Positions 1 through 9,869 of a stretch of 63,764 nucleotides of DNA are shown in pieces. The stretch is taken from positions 1 to 63,764 of the forward strand of contig CAICTM010000486.1 of NCBI GenBank assembly GCA_903772945.1, written 5' to 3'. A program made the position numbers and the translations under genes. Under the pieces are notes generated by a model. That model saw nothing but the letters and a program-made list of their open reading frames with translations, was not told the DNA's origin and did no database searches. Positions within the stretch are counted from its first letter, which is position 1, and the number at the start of each line of letters is the position of its first letter. The stretch is from Seminavis robusta. Taxonomy: Eukaryota > Bacillariophyta > Bacillariophyceae > Naviculales > Naviculaceae.

Positions 1-179
1 CTCAGTTGGTGTAGTGGTAGTCATTGTAGGAGAGGGTAGAATTGGATTTGAAGTTGGGCGACACGGGTATATTTAGTTCCCTTTGTCGGACGTTTAAGGC
101 CTGTGTGTCTAGGTGGTGTATGTGTGGGTAGTGGTATTGTAGGTTGGTTGGTGTTGGTGTTTGTTGGCTAGTAGCGGTA

Positions 180-510
180 TCAGCTGGTAGCGGTATCAGT
201 TCGAGGATTCGAGGATTCGAGGATTCGAGGAGCGGTCGATAGAGGTGCGGTATCTTTCGTCGTTCTGTTCGAGGATAGAGGTTCGTTCGAGGATAGAGGT
301 GCGTCGTGCCGTTCGAGGATAGAGGTGCCGTTCGAGGATAGAGGTGCGTCGTGCCGTTCGATCGATAGAGGTGCGTTCGTCGAGCGATAGAGGTGCGTTC
401 GTCGAGCGATAGAGGTGCGTTGTGCCGTTCGTTCGATAGAGGTGCGTTCGAGGTTTCGTTCGTCGAGCGATAGAGGTGCGTCGTGCCGTTCGTTCGATCA
501 GTGTAGCGGA
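180..510. repeat. Minisatellite built on GATAGAGGTGCG
   Basis: The stretch is made of variable units of about 17-27 bp that share the core GATAGAGGTGCG. The units are joined by GTTCGAG or GTTCGTCGAGC spacers, and a short GGATTCGA repeat precedes them near 205-230. Unit length is irregular, so it is a degenerate minisatellite and not a clean satellite. No reading frame of interest crosses it. The rest of 1-1182 shows no gene that I can support. Confidence 0.8.
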
Positions 511-1182
511 TCGGTGGTGGTATCGGTTGTATAGAAGGATCTTATAACATCTGTTGAAGAGACTAAAGGTAGCGATAGATGTATTACGAATGATGTTATA
601 AGATTATGAGGAAAAGCTACTTTGTTGTCTCTGTATATCTGTAGATCTGTAGATGGGTGGAGGCTAGATTCTGGTTGACGGTTGACCGTCAGACGGCCGG
701 AATCAGCACTACGTATTAAAATAAAATTAAAAATATTAATATTGGCAACATAATGATCATTGATTTGTCCTACCGTAGCTAGCTACCGTAGTCTACGTCT
801 ACGTCTTAGGTTCCAGTTCACTGTCCGCAACACCGCAACCGCATCCTTTGTCGATGCCTTGCCATTGCCATTTTAGCATTGTCGTCGTTCAGTCCAAGGC
901 TTCTGAATCCTTATTTATATTACTGAGTAGCAAGCTTGACTAGACTGTGCCTGCATGCAGGGACCATTCGGGAAAGAAGATTAGCTAAAAGGTACCGCGG
1001 ATGGCCATACTGGATGGTGAGCACGGCAACGCCAAGCCAGCAAGAAGTTATTTGCATGGATACCACCGCTTGGTTTTGATTGAATCTGGTACCGTATCGA
1101 GTCATTCCATGCTGCATCATCAATTCGAAAACGAAATACAGCACTACCGATACTATATCAACAGGGAGCTGACTGCATCAAA

Positions 1183-2028
1183 ATGAGCGGTATGTTGGTC
1201 AGTGGTACCGGTACTAGAAATAAGAAGCAACAAAGAAAGGGATTTCTTTCCCAAGACGCTTCTGCATCATCCAAGAATGTACTTTTGAAAGTCTCGATTG
1301 CGGTGAACGTTTTATTTGTGGTGTCATGGCTCTGTTCTACCGCCAGTAAACATCCAGAAATTTCGAAACTGCTACAAAGAGGTGCAGGGGATTCTTCCAT
1401 GTGGATTCGAGGGTATGAACGAGTGTGGCATGGTGGCCATCCCCACTCAACAGATCATAGAGGATCTTGTTGGTGTGCCGCTCATGGTTTCTGTCTGTGT
1501 ACTCCAAGTGTTGCCATTGATTTAATCATGGTATCAGAAGAAGGTGATGACACTTTTATTTGGGTGGTTCAACGAAAAGATACCAACCAGATGGCCACTA
1601 TGGGTGGTTTTGTGGATGTGGGAGAATCTGTGGAACAAGCTGTGCATCGAGAATTGAAGGAAGAAATGGGGATTGTACTGGAACAAGGGAGTGGAAGTGA
1701 ACAATTAAAGCTGCAGGGTGTCTATTCGGACCCCCGACGAGATAATCGACGAAGAAATGCATCTGTGGTCTTTGTGGTCAAACTGGCTCATACCATACAC
1801 CCCAAAGCTGCTGACGATGCCAAGGCAGTGAAAAAGATTCATGTGGATGAAATTGAGCAGTATGACTTCTTTGCCGATCACAAAACTATCCTGTTGGACT
1901 TTCGGCATTCCTTGAAGACCAGCAACCATGGATTGGCAACCACCAATTCAATTGGCAGTGGCCTGACAGGTGAACAATTACAAAGTGCACAATCAGCAGT
2001 GGCAATGGAAAGGAGCATTTGCATGTAG
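1183..2028 (+). CDS. Membrane-anchored Nudix hydrolase
   Basis: The single-exon reading frame encodes 281 residues. A hydrophobic segment at about residues 36-53 follows a basic N-terminus, which suggests a signal anchor or organelle presequence. A perfect Nudix box lies at about residues 146-168: it starts GGFVDVGE and ends RELKEEMGI, matching GX5EX7REUXEEXGU. The family hydrolyses nucleoside diphosphates linked to another moiety, with the box glutamates binding the metal. A flanking sheet (FIWVVQRKD before, VFVVKLAH after) fits the fold. The substrate cannot be told. The N-terminal half between the anchor and the box is rich in Cys and His and I do not recognise it. The ATG is the first codon after the upstream stop. 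There is no evidence of introns. Confidence 0.85.
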   Translation: MSGMLVSGTGTRNKKQQRKGFLSQDASASSKNVLLKVSIAVNVLFVVSWLCSTASKHPEISKLLQRGAGDSSMWIRGYERVWHGGHPHSTDHRGSCWCAAHGFCLCTPSVAIDLIMVSEEGDDTFIWVVQRKDTNQMATMGGFVDVGESVEQAVHRELKEEMGIVLEQGSGSEQLKLQGVYSDPRRDNRRRNASVVFVVKLAHTIHPKAADDAKAVKKIHVDEIEQYDFFADHKTILLDFRHSLKTSNHGLATTNSIGSGLTGEQLQSAQSAVAMERSICM

Positions 2029-2659
2029 ATCCTTCAGAACAATTTTTAAATTTAAGTTCAGGGCCGTCCCACGAGGGCAGCCAAAATATATTGGAAAGCT
2101 CCTCTCAATCAATCGTAAAAGTCTTGTCGAATAGCTTTTTTTCTTTGCATTGGTACTGACTGTCATCGTCCTCTGCTCTCCCGTGTCTTGAGCCCATCCT
2201 CCCTCGACATGAATTTCCTATGCTTGCTCCTTGTGCTTCTTGGATCACTTGAGCTATCAGTTGTCATATTCGTCTTCGTTGTTTTTGCCGTTGCCAAGAG
2301 GAGCAACACTCGGACTAGCGTGTTTGCGGCGGCGAGATTGCTGTTTCGGATCTGCCATCCAACTCGATGCGGGTCTTTCTAAGAAGGCTACTAGCTAGGG
2401 TTACAAACGTTTGGTTTGGCGAAGACAAAGCAAAAGCACCAATGAACTGACACTGCTACAATAGAATTAATTCTTGCCGATCTCCCTGAAGACTAACTAA
2501 CTATAGCAGGTAGATCGGTTGTGGATTGGTCTGGCTGTGCCTATCGATACGACGGTGAATCAGATGCCCACGGCTTCAGCTTATTCAAGCTGTCCCATAC
2601 GGTGGTTGTTCTTGTTTTGATATTATCAATTTCATTCGATTACTCGTTGACATTTTTGT
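2029..2659. other. Intergenic, no supported gene
   Basis: About 630 bp between two converging genes, the Nudix gene (plus) and the FKBP gene (minus). The short open frames here lack family features. This is presumably 3' flanking sequence of both genes. Confidence 0.5.
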
Positions 2660-3380
2660 CTATGGGTTGATTTCGAGGAGTTCCACTTCAAAATCCAAGT
2701 CTGCATTGGCCGGGATGTATCCTTGGACACCACGAGCTCCATATCCAAAGTCGCTAGAAATGTGCAGAATGGCCTTCTCTCCCAGACTCATTGTCATGAC
2801 GCCTTTTTACATACATGAACAACATGTAGAGACACCGAAATAGAATATCATCATTATGCAAACAAGAGAACACGGCAGTCAGCATGGTCATTTGTGGATG
2901 CTCTCACAATAATGACTAGCCGTCAACCAGATAGCTAGCTAGCTAGCCAAGTCGACGAGACTAAGACTTACCTTCATCCCACCCTCTAATGACTTTCCCC
3001 ACGCCAATCTTGAACCGAAAGGGACGTCCTTTGTCGATGCTCGAGTCAAACTTTTGACCATTGGATGCCAGTGTGCCTCTATGATAAGATATACCCCAAG
3101 AGATGGAAGACACCGTGTGAGTTGACATACTAAATGTAACAGCCGCAGTGTTGGTCCCTAACATAGATAGCCACCAACACAGTCGAAACGATTCTTACAC
3201 GTAGTGCATGACCAAATTGTTCCCCGACGTTGGAAAGTTGGTACCATCACCGGCTCTCAAAACTTCCTGTGTAAGTAATAGAGCAGAGTGAACGAAGAGG
3301 GTTCTTGTTAGCTGGTAATTGTAATTCCGCGGTTATCAAGTCAAAATCGTCGACAGATCTCCTACTTTTGTAACACCCAT
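2660..3380 (-). CDS. FKBP12-type peptidyl-prolyl cis-trans isomerase, four exons
   Basis: Joining 3366-3380, 3199-3266, 2972-3078 and 2660-2802 gives an uninterrupted 110-residue protein with phase-consistent GT-AG introns of 99, 120 and 169 bp. The first exon encodes only MGVTK. The protein is a bare FKBP domain of the length of FKBP12. Recognisable motifs are EVLRAGDG at the N-terminus, HYVGTL, the FDSS loop, VIRGWDEG with the pocket Trp, FGYGARG with the pocket Tyr, and [16 protein letters not shown] at the end. FKBPs catalyse proline isomerisation and can bind FK506/rapamycin. There is no targeting extension, so it is predicted to be cytosolic. The position equivalent to His87 of human FKBP12 is Val. 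The split gene explains why only the third exon stands out as an open frame. Confidence 0.92.
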
Positions 3381-3539
3381 GGTCGACTCTACTTCGGCTC
3401 CGGGATGGCTGGCTGGCTACTAGCTAGCTTGAGATAACAACAGAACAGAAGAAGGTCCTTTTGTCTTCTTGTTGGCACTTGTGAAAGGACGGTTTCCGCT
3501 CACGGTGGTTTGCTCGCTTCGGATTGAAGCGTTCAGTCA

Positions 3540-3735
3540 TTGTCATTTTGGATCTTTATTAAAAAGCCGGTGGAGCGGATTGAGTAAGATATCTTTCGGT
3601 GTCAACCAAAGATTTGAAATCTCCCTCGCTCGGTTGCCACCGTCCCTCATTATTTGCTCTGACAATTCACAACCCAGCGACCATGGCCGTCCTGTATCTC
3701 CTAGTTGCCGCTGTGTGCCTGCAACCGGCCCTCCT
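3540..3735 (+). repeat. Partial copy of the aldo/keto reductase 5' region
   Basis: The sequence GAGCGGATTGAGTAAGA near 3573 recurs near 6818. The stretch around GGTTGCCACCGTCC through the ATG at 3683, and on to CTGCAACCG near 3730, closely matches 7873-7960 at the start of the AKR gene. The copied leader encodes a signal-peptide-like MAVLYLLVAAVCLQP. Compared with the AKR locus, this copy lacks the ~1 kb transposon that sits there between the two shared blocks, so it resembles an unoccupied paralogous site. After CTGCAACCG the similarity stops and the frame runs into the gag-like remnant. Confidence 0.6.
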
Positions 3736-3769
3736 CAAGAAGAAAATGGAAGAAGTTGAGGAGGTCTAC

Positions 3770-4425
3770 AGTAGGACAAATCCCTCCAGGACCCGCCCCG
3801 ACGATATTACTCCACAGTCACCGATATCACCAGAACGGAACACTGACCAATGACGACCTCGACAAAAACATCAACCAAATGAATGCAAAATGGACTCCCA
3901 CACAGCCCATCGAGCAACTCTTCCACCAGATCAATGACGCTCACTCATTTGCCCGCGACAATGACCCCATCACTGAAAAAGCCACTGTCTGAGCTGCCCT
4001 CAAGAACCTCGAAAACAGCCGTACCACCAATCCCACTTCGCCAAGGCCAACACTGAACACATCCGCTCCATCACCACCAAACAGGCCGGCTTCCATGATC
4101 AGCATCAAGCCAACAATGGTTAATACAAACAAGTCATCCCCAAGCACATCAACAACCCCTTCACCGTCAAAGGAGACGGCGGCACGTACATGTCGTACTG
4201 CTTCTCCCATACGGTACCTCCAGTGGGACCCCATCCACAACAGCTTCACTTGCCGCAACCGAGCTCCCCGGCCACGACGACAAAGCGACACTCTTCAAGA
4301 TGTGCGGCGGCCGCTGCCAAATCAAGCGCCTCCCAGTCGAAAGAAAAAGCAGTCTGCAAATTCCAACCACGCAATGTCTACCACTCTCTTGGTCCTGATT
4401 TAGCGGTACTACAGCATTCTCCACA
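3770..4425 (+). pseudogene. Decayed gag-like retroelement remnant
   Basis: No frame stays open, but consecutive frames give pieces in the right order for the gag-like proteins common in diatom genomes. First comes an NDDLDKNINQMNAKW segment followed by TPTQPIEQLFHQINDA (3855-3935). Next is a segment ending TTKQAGFHD (about 4060-4105). Last is a zinc-knuckle-like tail with SYCFSH, then ELPGHDDKATLFKMCGG and QIKRLP (4190-4340). At least two frame changes and several stops separate them. The match is from memory of the family and not from an alignment, so the family assignment is moderate. No LTRs or pol remnants were seen next to it. Confidence 0.45.
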
Positions 4426-4592
4426 CTGACCATTAAGATCTTTCGGTGTCTCCAAAACCGGAATGCTCGTTCTTCATGATGATGAGACGTTACCTTCCCC
4501 CCCTCTTCACGACGAGCAGAGAATCTACCGTCTATCAGGCAGTCAAAATCGAATCAGTTTTTTCTTAAAAAATAATGAATGCAGTCGCATGT

Positions 4593-5327
4593 TTAAGCTG
4601 AAGCTGTGCTCTCGACTGGCACCTGCGTCTCGTTGTTGGATCCTTCTTTACTTCCTTCTTCACTTTCTTCTTCGGGTACGTTTAAAAAGCAGCAAGGGAC
4701 GGCGAGAAGGAGCATCAAAAAGCCAAATTGAACCCAATAGATGGCAGTGATCACCGTGTTCATTGTGTCTGAAACCTCCCTGTCACCCAATAAATAAGTA
4801 ATCGAAACAAACACAAAGAAAGCAATCGAAGTCAAAAGGGGATTGCCGACGCATCCAACACTGCCTTGGAAAGCACGGAAGACGGCAGCGTAGAAAGCCC
4901 CACTAAAACAGCCCACAAGAACGGAAATAAACAAGTTAGCGACAGCCCAACCATCATCCGTATCATAAAGACCAGGAATTTTCAAAAAGATAAAGAGGCT
5001 TGTGCAATCTTCCAAAAGAAAGACAAAAACCTCTCTTGCTGCAATGGCGATGCTTCTTGGCGCGTCGTTTGCCAAGACGAGCGGAATAGCAGCGGTAAGC
5101 TGACAATGCACAAACAGAGCCAGGGTGGTGCATATTGCCGCAAGAGCAGCATACCCTGGATGGCCAAGAGAAACCAAAAATGCCACAAAGTAGTAGTCTA
5201 AACAGGCGTCGGCAATGTCGACAAGTGTAAAAGCGCGCTGGATCCAAGTGATTCGACTATCGAGGAGCTCTTCACCCAGTCCGCAACATTGCGCGCTTGA
5301 GACAACCGTCTGGCTAGCTTCCGCCAT
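4593..5327 (-). CDS. Multi-pass membrane protein with DxxD and LLED motifs
   Basis: The 244-residue single-exon frame has about six hydrophobic segments and an acidic Ser/Glu-rich C-terminal tail (EEESEEGSKEGS). The N-terminal segment reads VDIADACLDYYFV and a central helix carries FLLEDCTSLFIF. The same layout, an acidic DLVADWWF helix and a VLEDIPQ helix, appears in the protein at 28375-28986, so the two may be distant relatives. LEDxPQ-like motifs also occur in XK-related membrane proteins, but I would not assign that family. Its start codon lies only 6 bp from the end of a TIR transposon (5334-6337), so its leader and promoter must lie in or beyond the transposon. Function unknown. Confidence 0.7.
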   Translation of the reverse strand: MAEASQTVVSSAQCCGLGEELLDSRITWIQRAFTLVDIADACLDYYFVAFLVSLGHPGYAALAAICTTLALFVHCQLTAAIPLVLANDAPRSIAIAAREVFVFLLEDCTSLFIFLKIPGLYDTDDGWAVANLFISVLVGCFSGAFYAAVFRAFQGSVGCVGNPLLTSIAFFVFVSITYLLGDREVSDTMNTVITAIYWVQFGFLMLLLAVPCCFLNVPEEESEEGSKEGSNNETQVPVESTASA

Positions 5328-5333
5328 AACTTT

Positions 5334-6337
5334 CTACTCGGACGAAAAAGGTGAGAATTTAGAAAATGGTGAGAATTCACCGGGAACACTGTGGAATCAC
5401 AGGTTACCACACTTTTGAAAGTATCTGCTTGTTCCTGCCTGGGCACATCCAGCTGCGCAATCTCATAATAAACATGTCACATTGGTGTCCGCAATACCCT
5501 ACAGTTTAACCAATAGAGTCGCCCTAGCAAACTTTGAGAAGGGAATACATAATTTGGATGCGCGCAGTGGGCTAGTGCTTGCCCATTTGGGGCGTGGAAG
5601 TAACGAACGACTAGCAAAGTGGGAAACTCATTTTTGCAATTTCTACTGGTGTCAACCAGTCTCGGAAGACGCGAAGACCGAAGAGTAGTAGTACATCGTA
5701 CACGCGTCAAACATAATTGAAGACGAGTTGAGTCAAGCGGTGCTACTGCTGTTATTGATAGTAGCCGATACTGGTGGTACGGTGGAGTCGTCATGGTGGC
5801 TTCATTGAATCAGTCTGTTATCCACCGAATGATTCGATTCGATCCAATAAATCCATCGAACGCAAGAAGCTCGCTGCAACAGTTCCAGCATAACCAAACA
5901 AGAGGAGCCTGTCATGTTGGAGACTTGATTCTTCAAAAGCTTCTTCAAGAGTAGTATCCATCCGCTGTAAACAGTAAGGATAATAAGAGGAGGTATGGTG
6001 TTAATAACATCATGTTGATACGATGGTGGAGTTAAAAAACAAAACATTCAACATGCCCCTTGTTGATACGGTAGGGTTGAGGCTATGTTTTACTCGTTAA
6101 GTCTTTTCTGACATCTTTAAGTCTTTTGTATCAACCTTTAGGGGTCAGGCTAGCTTTGTCGTTACAGGACTCATCATTCCCGTAGCTTTCTTAACACCAG
6201 GGCGTAAATATCATAAATTGTTCTTAAAGCTAAGGCTACAAAAACAAAGAGAGAAACGTACAGGCTGTTCTGGTGGGTTTGACTTCGAAGCCAGCCTGTA
6301 GAAAACTTGAGAATTCTCAACTTAATCGCCGGAGTAG
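5334..6337. mobile_element. Non-autonomous TIR DNA transposon, copy 1
   Basis: The element is 1004 bp. It starts CTACTCGGACG and ends with CGGAGTAG. The two ends form imperfect terminal inverted repeats of about 35 bp that share CTACTC, GG, CGA and TGAGAATT. It is flanked by a perfect 4-bp target duplication, CTTT at 5330-5333 and 6338-6341. A second copy lies at 6892-7856 with its own different 4-bp duplication, which supports both boundaries. It encodes no transposase that I can see. Two short open frames on the minus strand (5477-5794 and 5802-6047) are largely shared with the other copy but resemble nothing I know. The superfamily is unresolved; 4-bp duplications fit only a few groups. 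Confidence 0.85.
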
Positions 6338-6341
6338 CTTT

Positions 6342-6887
6342 CTCGTGCAGAATAAATGAGAAGAAAACGATGGTTGTTGCATCAACCGTACACAGATGAG
6401 GAAGCCACAGATGAGGAAGCCACAGATGAAAGCCAGGAACAGCGTCAAGTTCTACTCAGTCCCGGATCCTGAGTATTTTAGTCTGCTATTCTCTGTGAGA
6501 TAGCAGACTAAGTGAGCAGCCACTCAGTCGTTACTCAGACGTGAATATCCTCAGCCGGGAGATAAAGACGACAAAAGTGTCCTCACTTTTTCCTGGTACC
6601 GGTTCGGTAGGTACACGTGTGGTACCGGTCGCGGTTACCCTGACTACAGTAGGTAGCTGTGATCAACTAACTGTGGCTCTCTAGCTGGCTAGTCCACCCA
6701 GCTACCGTTCCAAAAGGTACCAGGTACCTGGTACCGGTACATGCTTAGACTTTAGAGTTACGATGTTACGATATTCTAAAGTGCAGTCCCGAATCTTCAG
6801 TTCAATCGAATCAAGCCAGTCGAGCGGATTGAGTAAGAGATCTTTAGAGCTGACGTCAACTCATCTGACACCAAAAGATCCAGTGCC
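6342..6887. other. Spacer between the two TIR transposons
   Basis: About 546 bp with no supported gene. It holds a short GAAGCCACAGATGAG repeat near 6400-6430 and a cluster of overlapping TACC/GGTA palindromes around 6595-6740. It also holds the block GAGCGGATTGAGTAAGA (near 6818) that is duplicated near 3573. It is probably the old upstream region of the aldo/keto reductase gene, pushed away by the second transposon copy. Confidence 0.5.
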
Positions 6888-6891
6888 CAAG

Positions 6892-7856
6892 CTACTCGGA
6901 CGAAAAGGTGAGAATTTGAAAATGGTGAAATTCCCGGAACACTGTGGAATCACAGGTTACCACACTTTTGAAAGTATCTGCTTGTTCCTGCCTGGGCACA
7001 TCCTCATCAATAAACATGTCACATTGGCTGTCCGCAATACCCTAGCAGTTTAACCAATAAGTCCCTGCAACACTGAGATAGGGAATACATAATTTGATGT
7101 GGCGCGCAGTGGCAGTATGGCTTGCCATTTGCGGCGTGGAAGTAACGAACGACTAGCAAAGTGGGAAACTCATTTTTGCAATTTCTACTGGTGTCAACCA
7201 GTCTCGGAAGACGCGAAGACCGAAGAGTAGTAGTACATCGTACACGCGTCAAACATAATTGAAGACGAGTTGAGTCAAGCGGTGCTACTGCTGTTATTGA
7301 TAGTAGCCGATACTGGTGGTACGGTGGAGTCGTCATGGTGGCTTCATTGAATCAGTCTGTTATCCACCGAATGATTCGATTCGATCCAATCCAATCGAAC
7401 GCAAGAAGCTCGCTGCAACAGTTCCAGCATAACCAAACAAAGAGCCTGTCATGTTGGAGACTTGATTCTCAAAAGGCTTCTTCAAGAGTAGTATCTCCGC
7501 TGTAAACAGTAAGGATATAAGAGGAGGTATGGTGTTAATAACATCATGTTGATACGATGGTGGAGTTAAAAAACAAAACATTCAACATGCCCCTTGTTGA
7601 TACGGTAGGGTTGAGGCTATGTTTTACTCGTTAAGTCTTTTCTGACATCTTTAAGTCTTTTGTATCAACCTTTAGGGGTCAGGCTAGCAATTCTGTCGTT
7701 ACAGGACTCATCATTCCCGTACTTTCTTAACACAGGGCGTAAATATTGCAGTCTCTGAAACAAAGAGAGAAACGTACAGGCTGGTTCTGGTGGGTTTGTG
7801 ACTTCGAAGCCAGCCTGTAGAAAACTTGAGAATTCTCAACTTAATCGCCGGAGTAG
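6892..7856. mobile_element. Non-autonomous TIR DNA transposon, copy 2
   Basis: The element is 965 bp, in the same orientation as copy 1 and closely similar to it, with scattered small indels. The termini are again CTACTCGGACG and GGAGTAG. The flanking 4-bp duplication is CAAG at 6888-6891 and 7857-7860. The right end lies 54 bp from the ATG of the aldo/keto reductase gene. Copy 1 carries a short extra stretch around 6210-6240 that is altered here. There is no transposase frame, so movement would need a source elsewhere. Confidence 0.85.
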
Positions 7857-7910
7857 CAAGATTTTCTCAGCGGGTTGCCACCGTCCTCAATTGACAGCAA
7901 CCCAGCGACT

Positions 7911-9297
7911 ATGGCGAGCCTGTTACTGCTAGTTGTCGCTGTTTGCCTGCAACCGTCGGAGTCATTCGTCCTCCATGGGCAGCCAAGTACAGTTTCCACC
8001 ACCACCACAAGACTTGCGGCTCATCGTCATCTCTTTGAAGATGACTTTTCACAACTATCTCGCCGTCAAGCCTGTCAACAGGCGGCCATGGCTACCACCA
8101 CGGGATTGATCTTGCCTCGATCGGCTCGTGCTGCCACCGAAGACCAAACCAAAACTGTCCCGACCGTTCAACTCGGTGACAGCAGTCTGGAAGTATCGCG
8201 TACCATTCAAGGCCATTGGCAGCTCGCTGGTGGCCATGGCAAAATTCGAGAAGCCGATGCATTGGCCAACATGGAAGCGCACTACAAGGCGGGTATTACC
8301 ACATTGGATACGGCCGATATCTACGGACCCAGTGAAATCATCATGGGAAAATTCATGGCTAAACAACCCAATGCCATTCCCTGTACCAAGTTTTGTTGTT
8401 TTCGATTTTTGGATGAAATCACACGCGATGAAGTGCGACAGAGAATTACCAAGGTGAGTGAGTGAGGCAGAGACAGAGACACATCAAAAGCAATCAGTAA
8501 AACAAAGAAACTTGGATATAATTGGGTACCATGAAATTTCTGATGACTGGTGTGAACTCATTTGATTTCTATGTTTCTCTATTCTTCAACAGGCGTGCGA
8601 AAAACTACAAGTCGCCAAATTGCCATTGGTGCAGTACTTTTGGCTTCGATACGATGTCAAGAAATACGTAGATGTGGCACTCTGGTTGACCGAATTAAAG
8701 GAGGAAGGATTGATTCAAGAAATTGGGGCCACCAACTTTGATCTACCAAAACTCAAGGAACTCAAAAAGGCGGGAGTACCCATTGTCTCTCATCAGGTGC
8801 AATTATCGGCATTGGATCGACGACCCATTCAATCGGGCATGGCCGATTGGTGCGCCGCCGAAAAGATTAGTCTCATTGCCTTTGGAACGGTCGGGAGTGG
8901 AATCTTGAGTCAGCGGTATCTGGGCAAACCGGCACCGACGCAGGAGCAAAAGAATACCGCCAGTATGCGCATGTACAGCAATACCGCCGCACGATTTGGG
9001 AGTTGGAGTTTGGTCCAGGAAGTTCTGCAGACCATGGACGCCATTGCAAATCAAGTGCGCCGGGATGGTCGCTGTGCCGAATGTACCATTGCCAATGTGG
9101 CGCAGCGGTACATTTTGCAAACGCCTGCTGTAGCGTCCGTGTTGATTGGAGTGCGAAATCAAGATCATATTGCAGAGAATGTAAGGACACATTCCTTTGA
9201 ACTGCGACAAGATGAAACGGATGCCATTGATGCTGTTGTGGCAAAACGGAAAGGACCAGAGGGTGATGTTTGGGACATTGAACGAGGATCTTTGTAG
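7911..9297 (+). CDS. Plastid-targeted aldo/keto reductase, two exons
   Basis: Exons 7911-8453 and 8593-9297 (GTGAGT donor, CAACAG acceptor, 139-bp intron) encode 415 residues. The N-terminus is a signal peptide (MASLLLLVVAVCLQP) running into SESFVLHG, a Phe-containing site as in bipartite plastid presequences. It is followed by SRRQACQQAAMATTTGLIL and SARAATED, which looks like a twin-Arg lumen signal. The AKR barrel follows, with GHWQLAGG, the TLDTADIYGPSE block holding the catalytic Asp and Tyr, and a Lys in CTKFCC. Where most family members have the catalytic His (QFHW), this protein has QYFW. The C-terminal half has NVAQRYILQTP and VLIGVRNQDHIAENV, typical of the NADPH-binding end. The substrate is unknown. 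A transposon ends 54 bp before the ATG. Confidence 0.88.
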
Positions 9298-9869
9298 GTG
9301 GATAACTTACCGCCAAGATCACCACCTGATGATGAATTCAGCGCAGTGCAGTGAACTATCATTTTCAAACACAACAACTGGCTGGCTTTTGCTTCTACAT
9401 GGGCGCCTTGCACTTCGCCTACCTGTACCACGATCGAGTCTTCCCGCCAATCAACAGTGTCATCACCAAAGACATTAAAAGCAATGTCATCCTTGCCTGT
9501 CATGTTGTTGGCTTGGTACCGGTAGTGATGGCGATTGCGCGGATTTTGCACTATTATCATCGTCTATCAAGTTGGTGAAGGAGCCTGCTAATTGCATAAT
9601 CTTAGCATGGGTCCTTCATCATTAATGATGCTGCAAAAGAGTGATACTTAATAGTTAATACTGTCAGATAAGAAGAGACTTGAGATTGTTGAAGTGCTTC
9701 GTTTAGGTTTGGGGCCGTTGTCTGCCATTGGGGAAGTCGTTTATGCACGAGCCTCCTCACATCGCTGGAAAGTAACAGGTAGGTAGCCTTGCCAGCACAG
9801 CAGCATCACCAGACAACAGGACTTGCGGTGGTCAAAAAGCAGCGAGTTGAGTTGCTAGCATGGAACAAT
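9298..9869. other. Intergenic with one short hydrophobic open frame
   Basis: A plus-strand frame at 9351-9578 (first ATG near 9399) would encode a small protein with two hydrophobic stretches. It lacks recognisable homology, and a minus-strand frame overlaps it, so I do not call it a gene. The rest is AT-rich and empty. Confidence 0.35.

Noticed and set aside
2188..2382. Short hydrophobic frame as a small membrane protein
   Set aside because: Short, lies between converging genes, and has no conserved features.
5334..7856. The two ~1 kb direct repeats as LTRs of one retrotransposon
   Set aside because: Each copy has its own inverted terminal repeats and its own 4-bp target duplication, and the 546 bp between them has no gag or pol. 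They are two separate DNA transposons.
8803..9325. Minus-strand frames opposite aldo/keto reductase exon 2
   Set aside because: The plus strand has a clear AKR domain with splice support; the antisense frames have no features.
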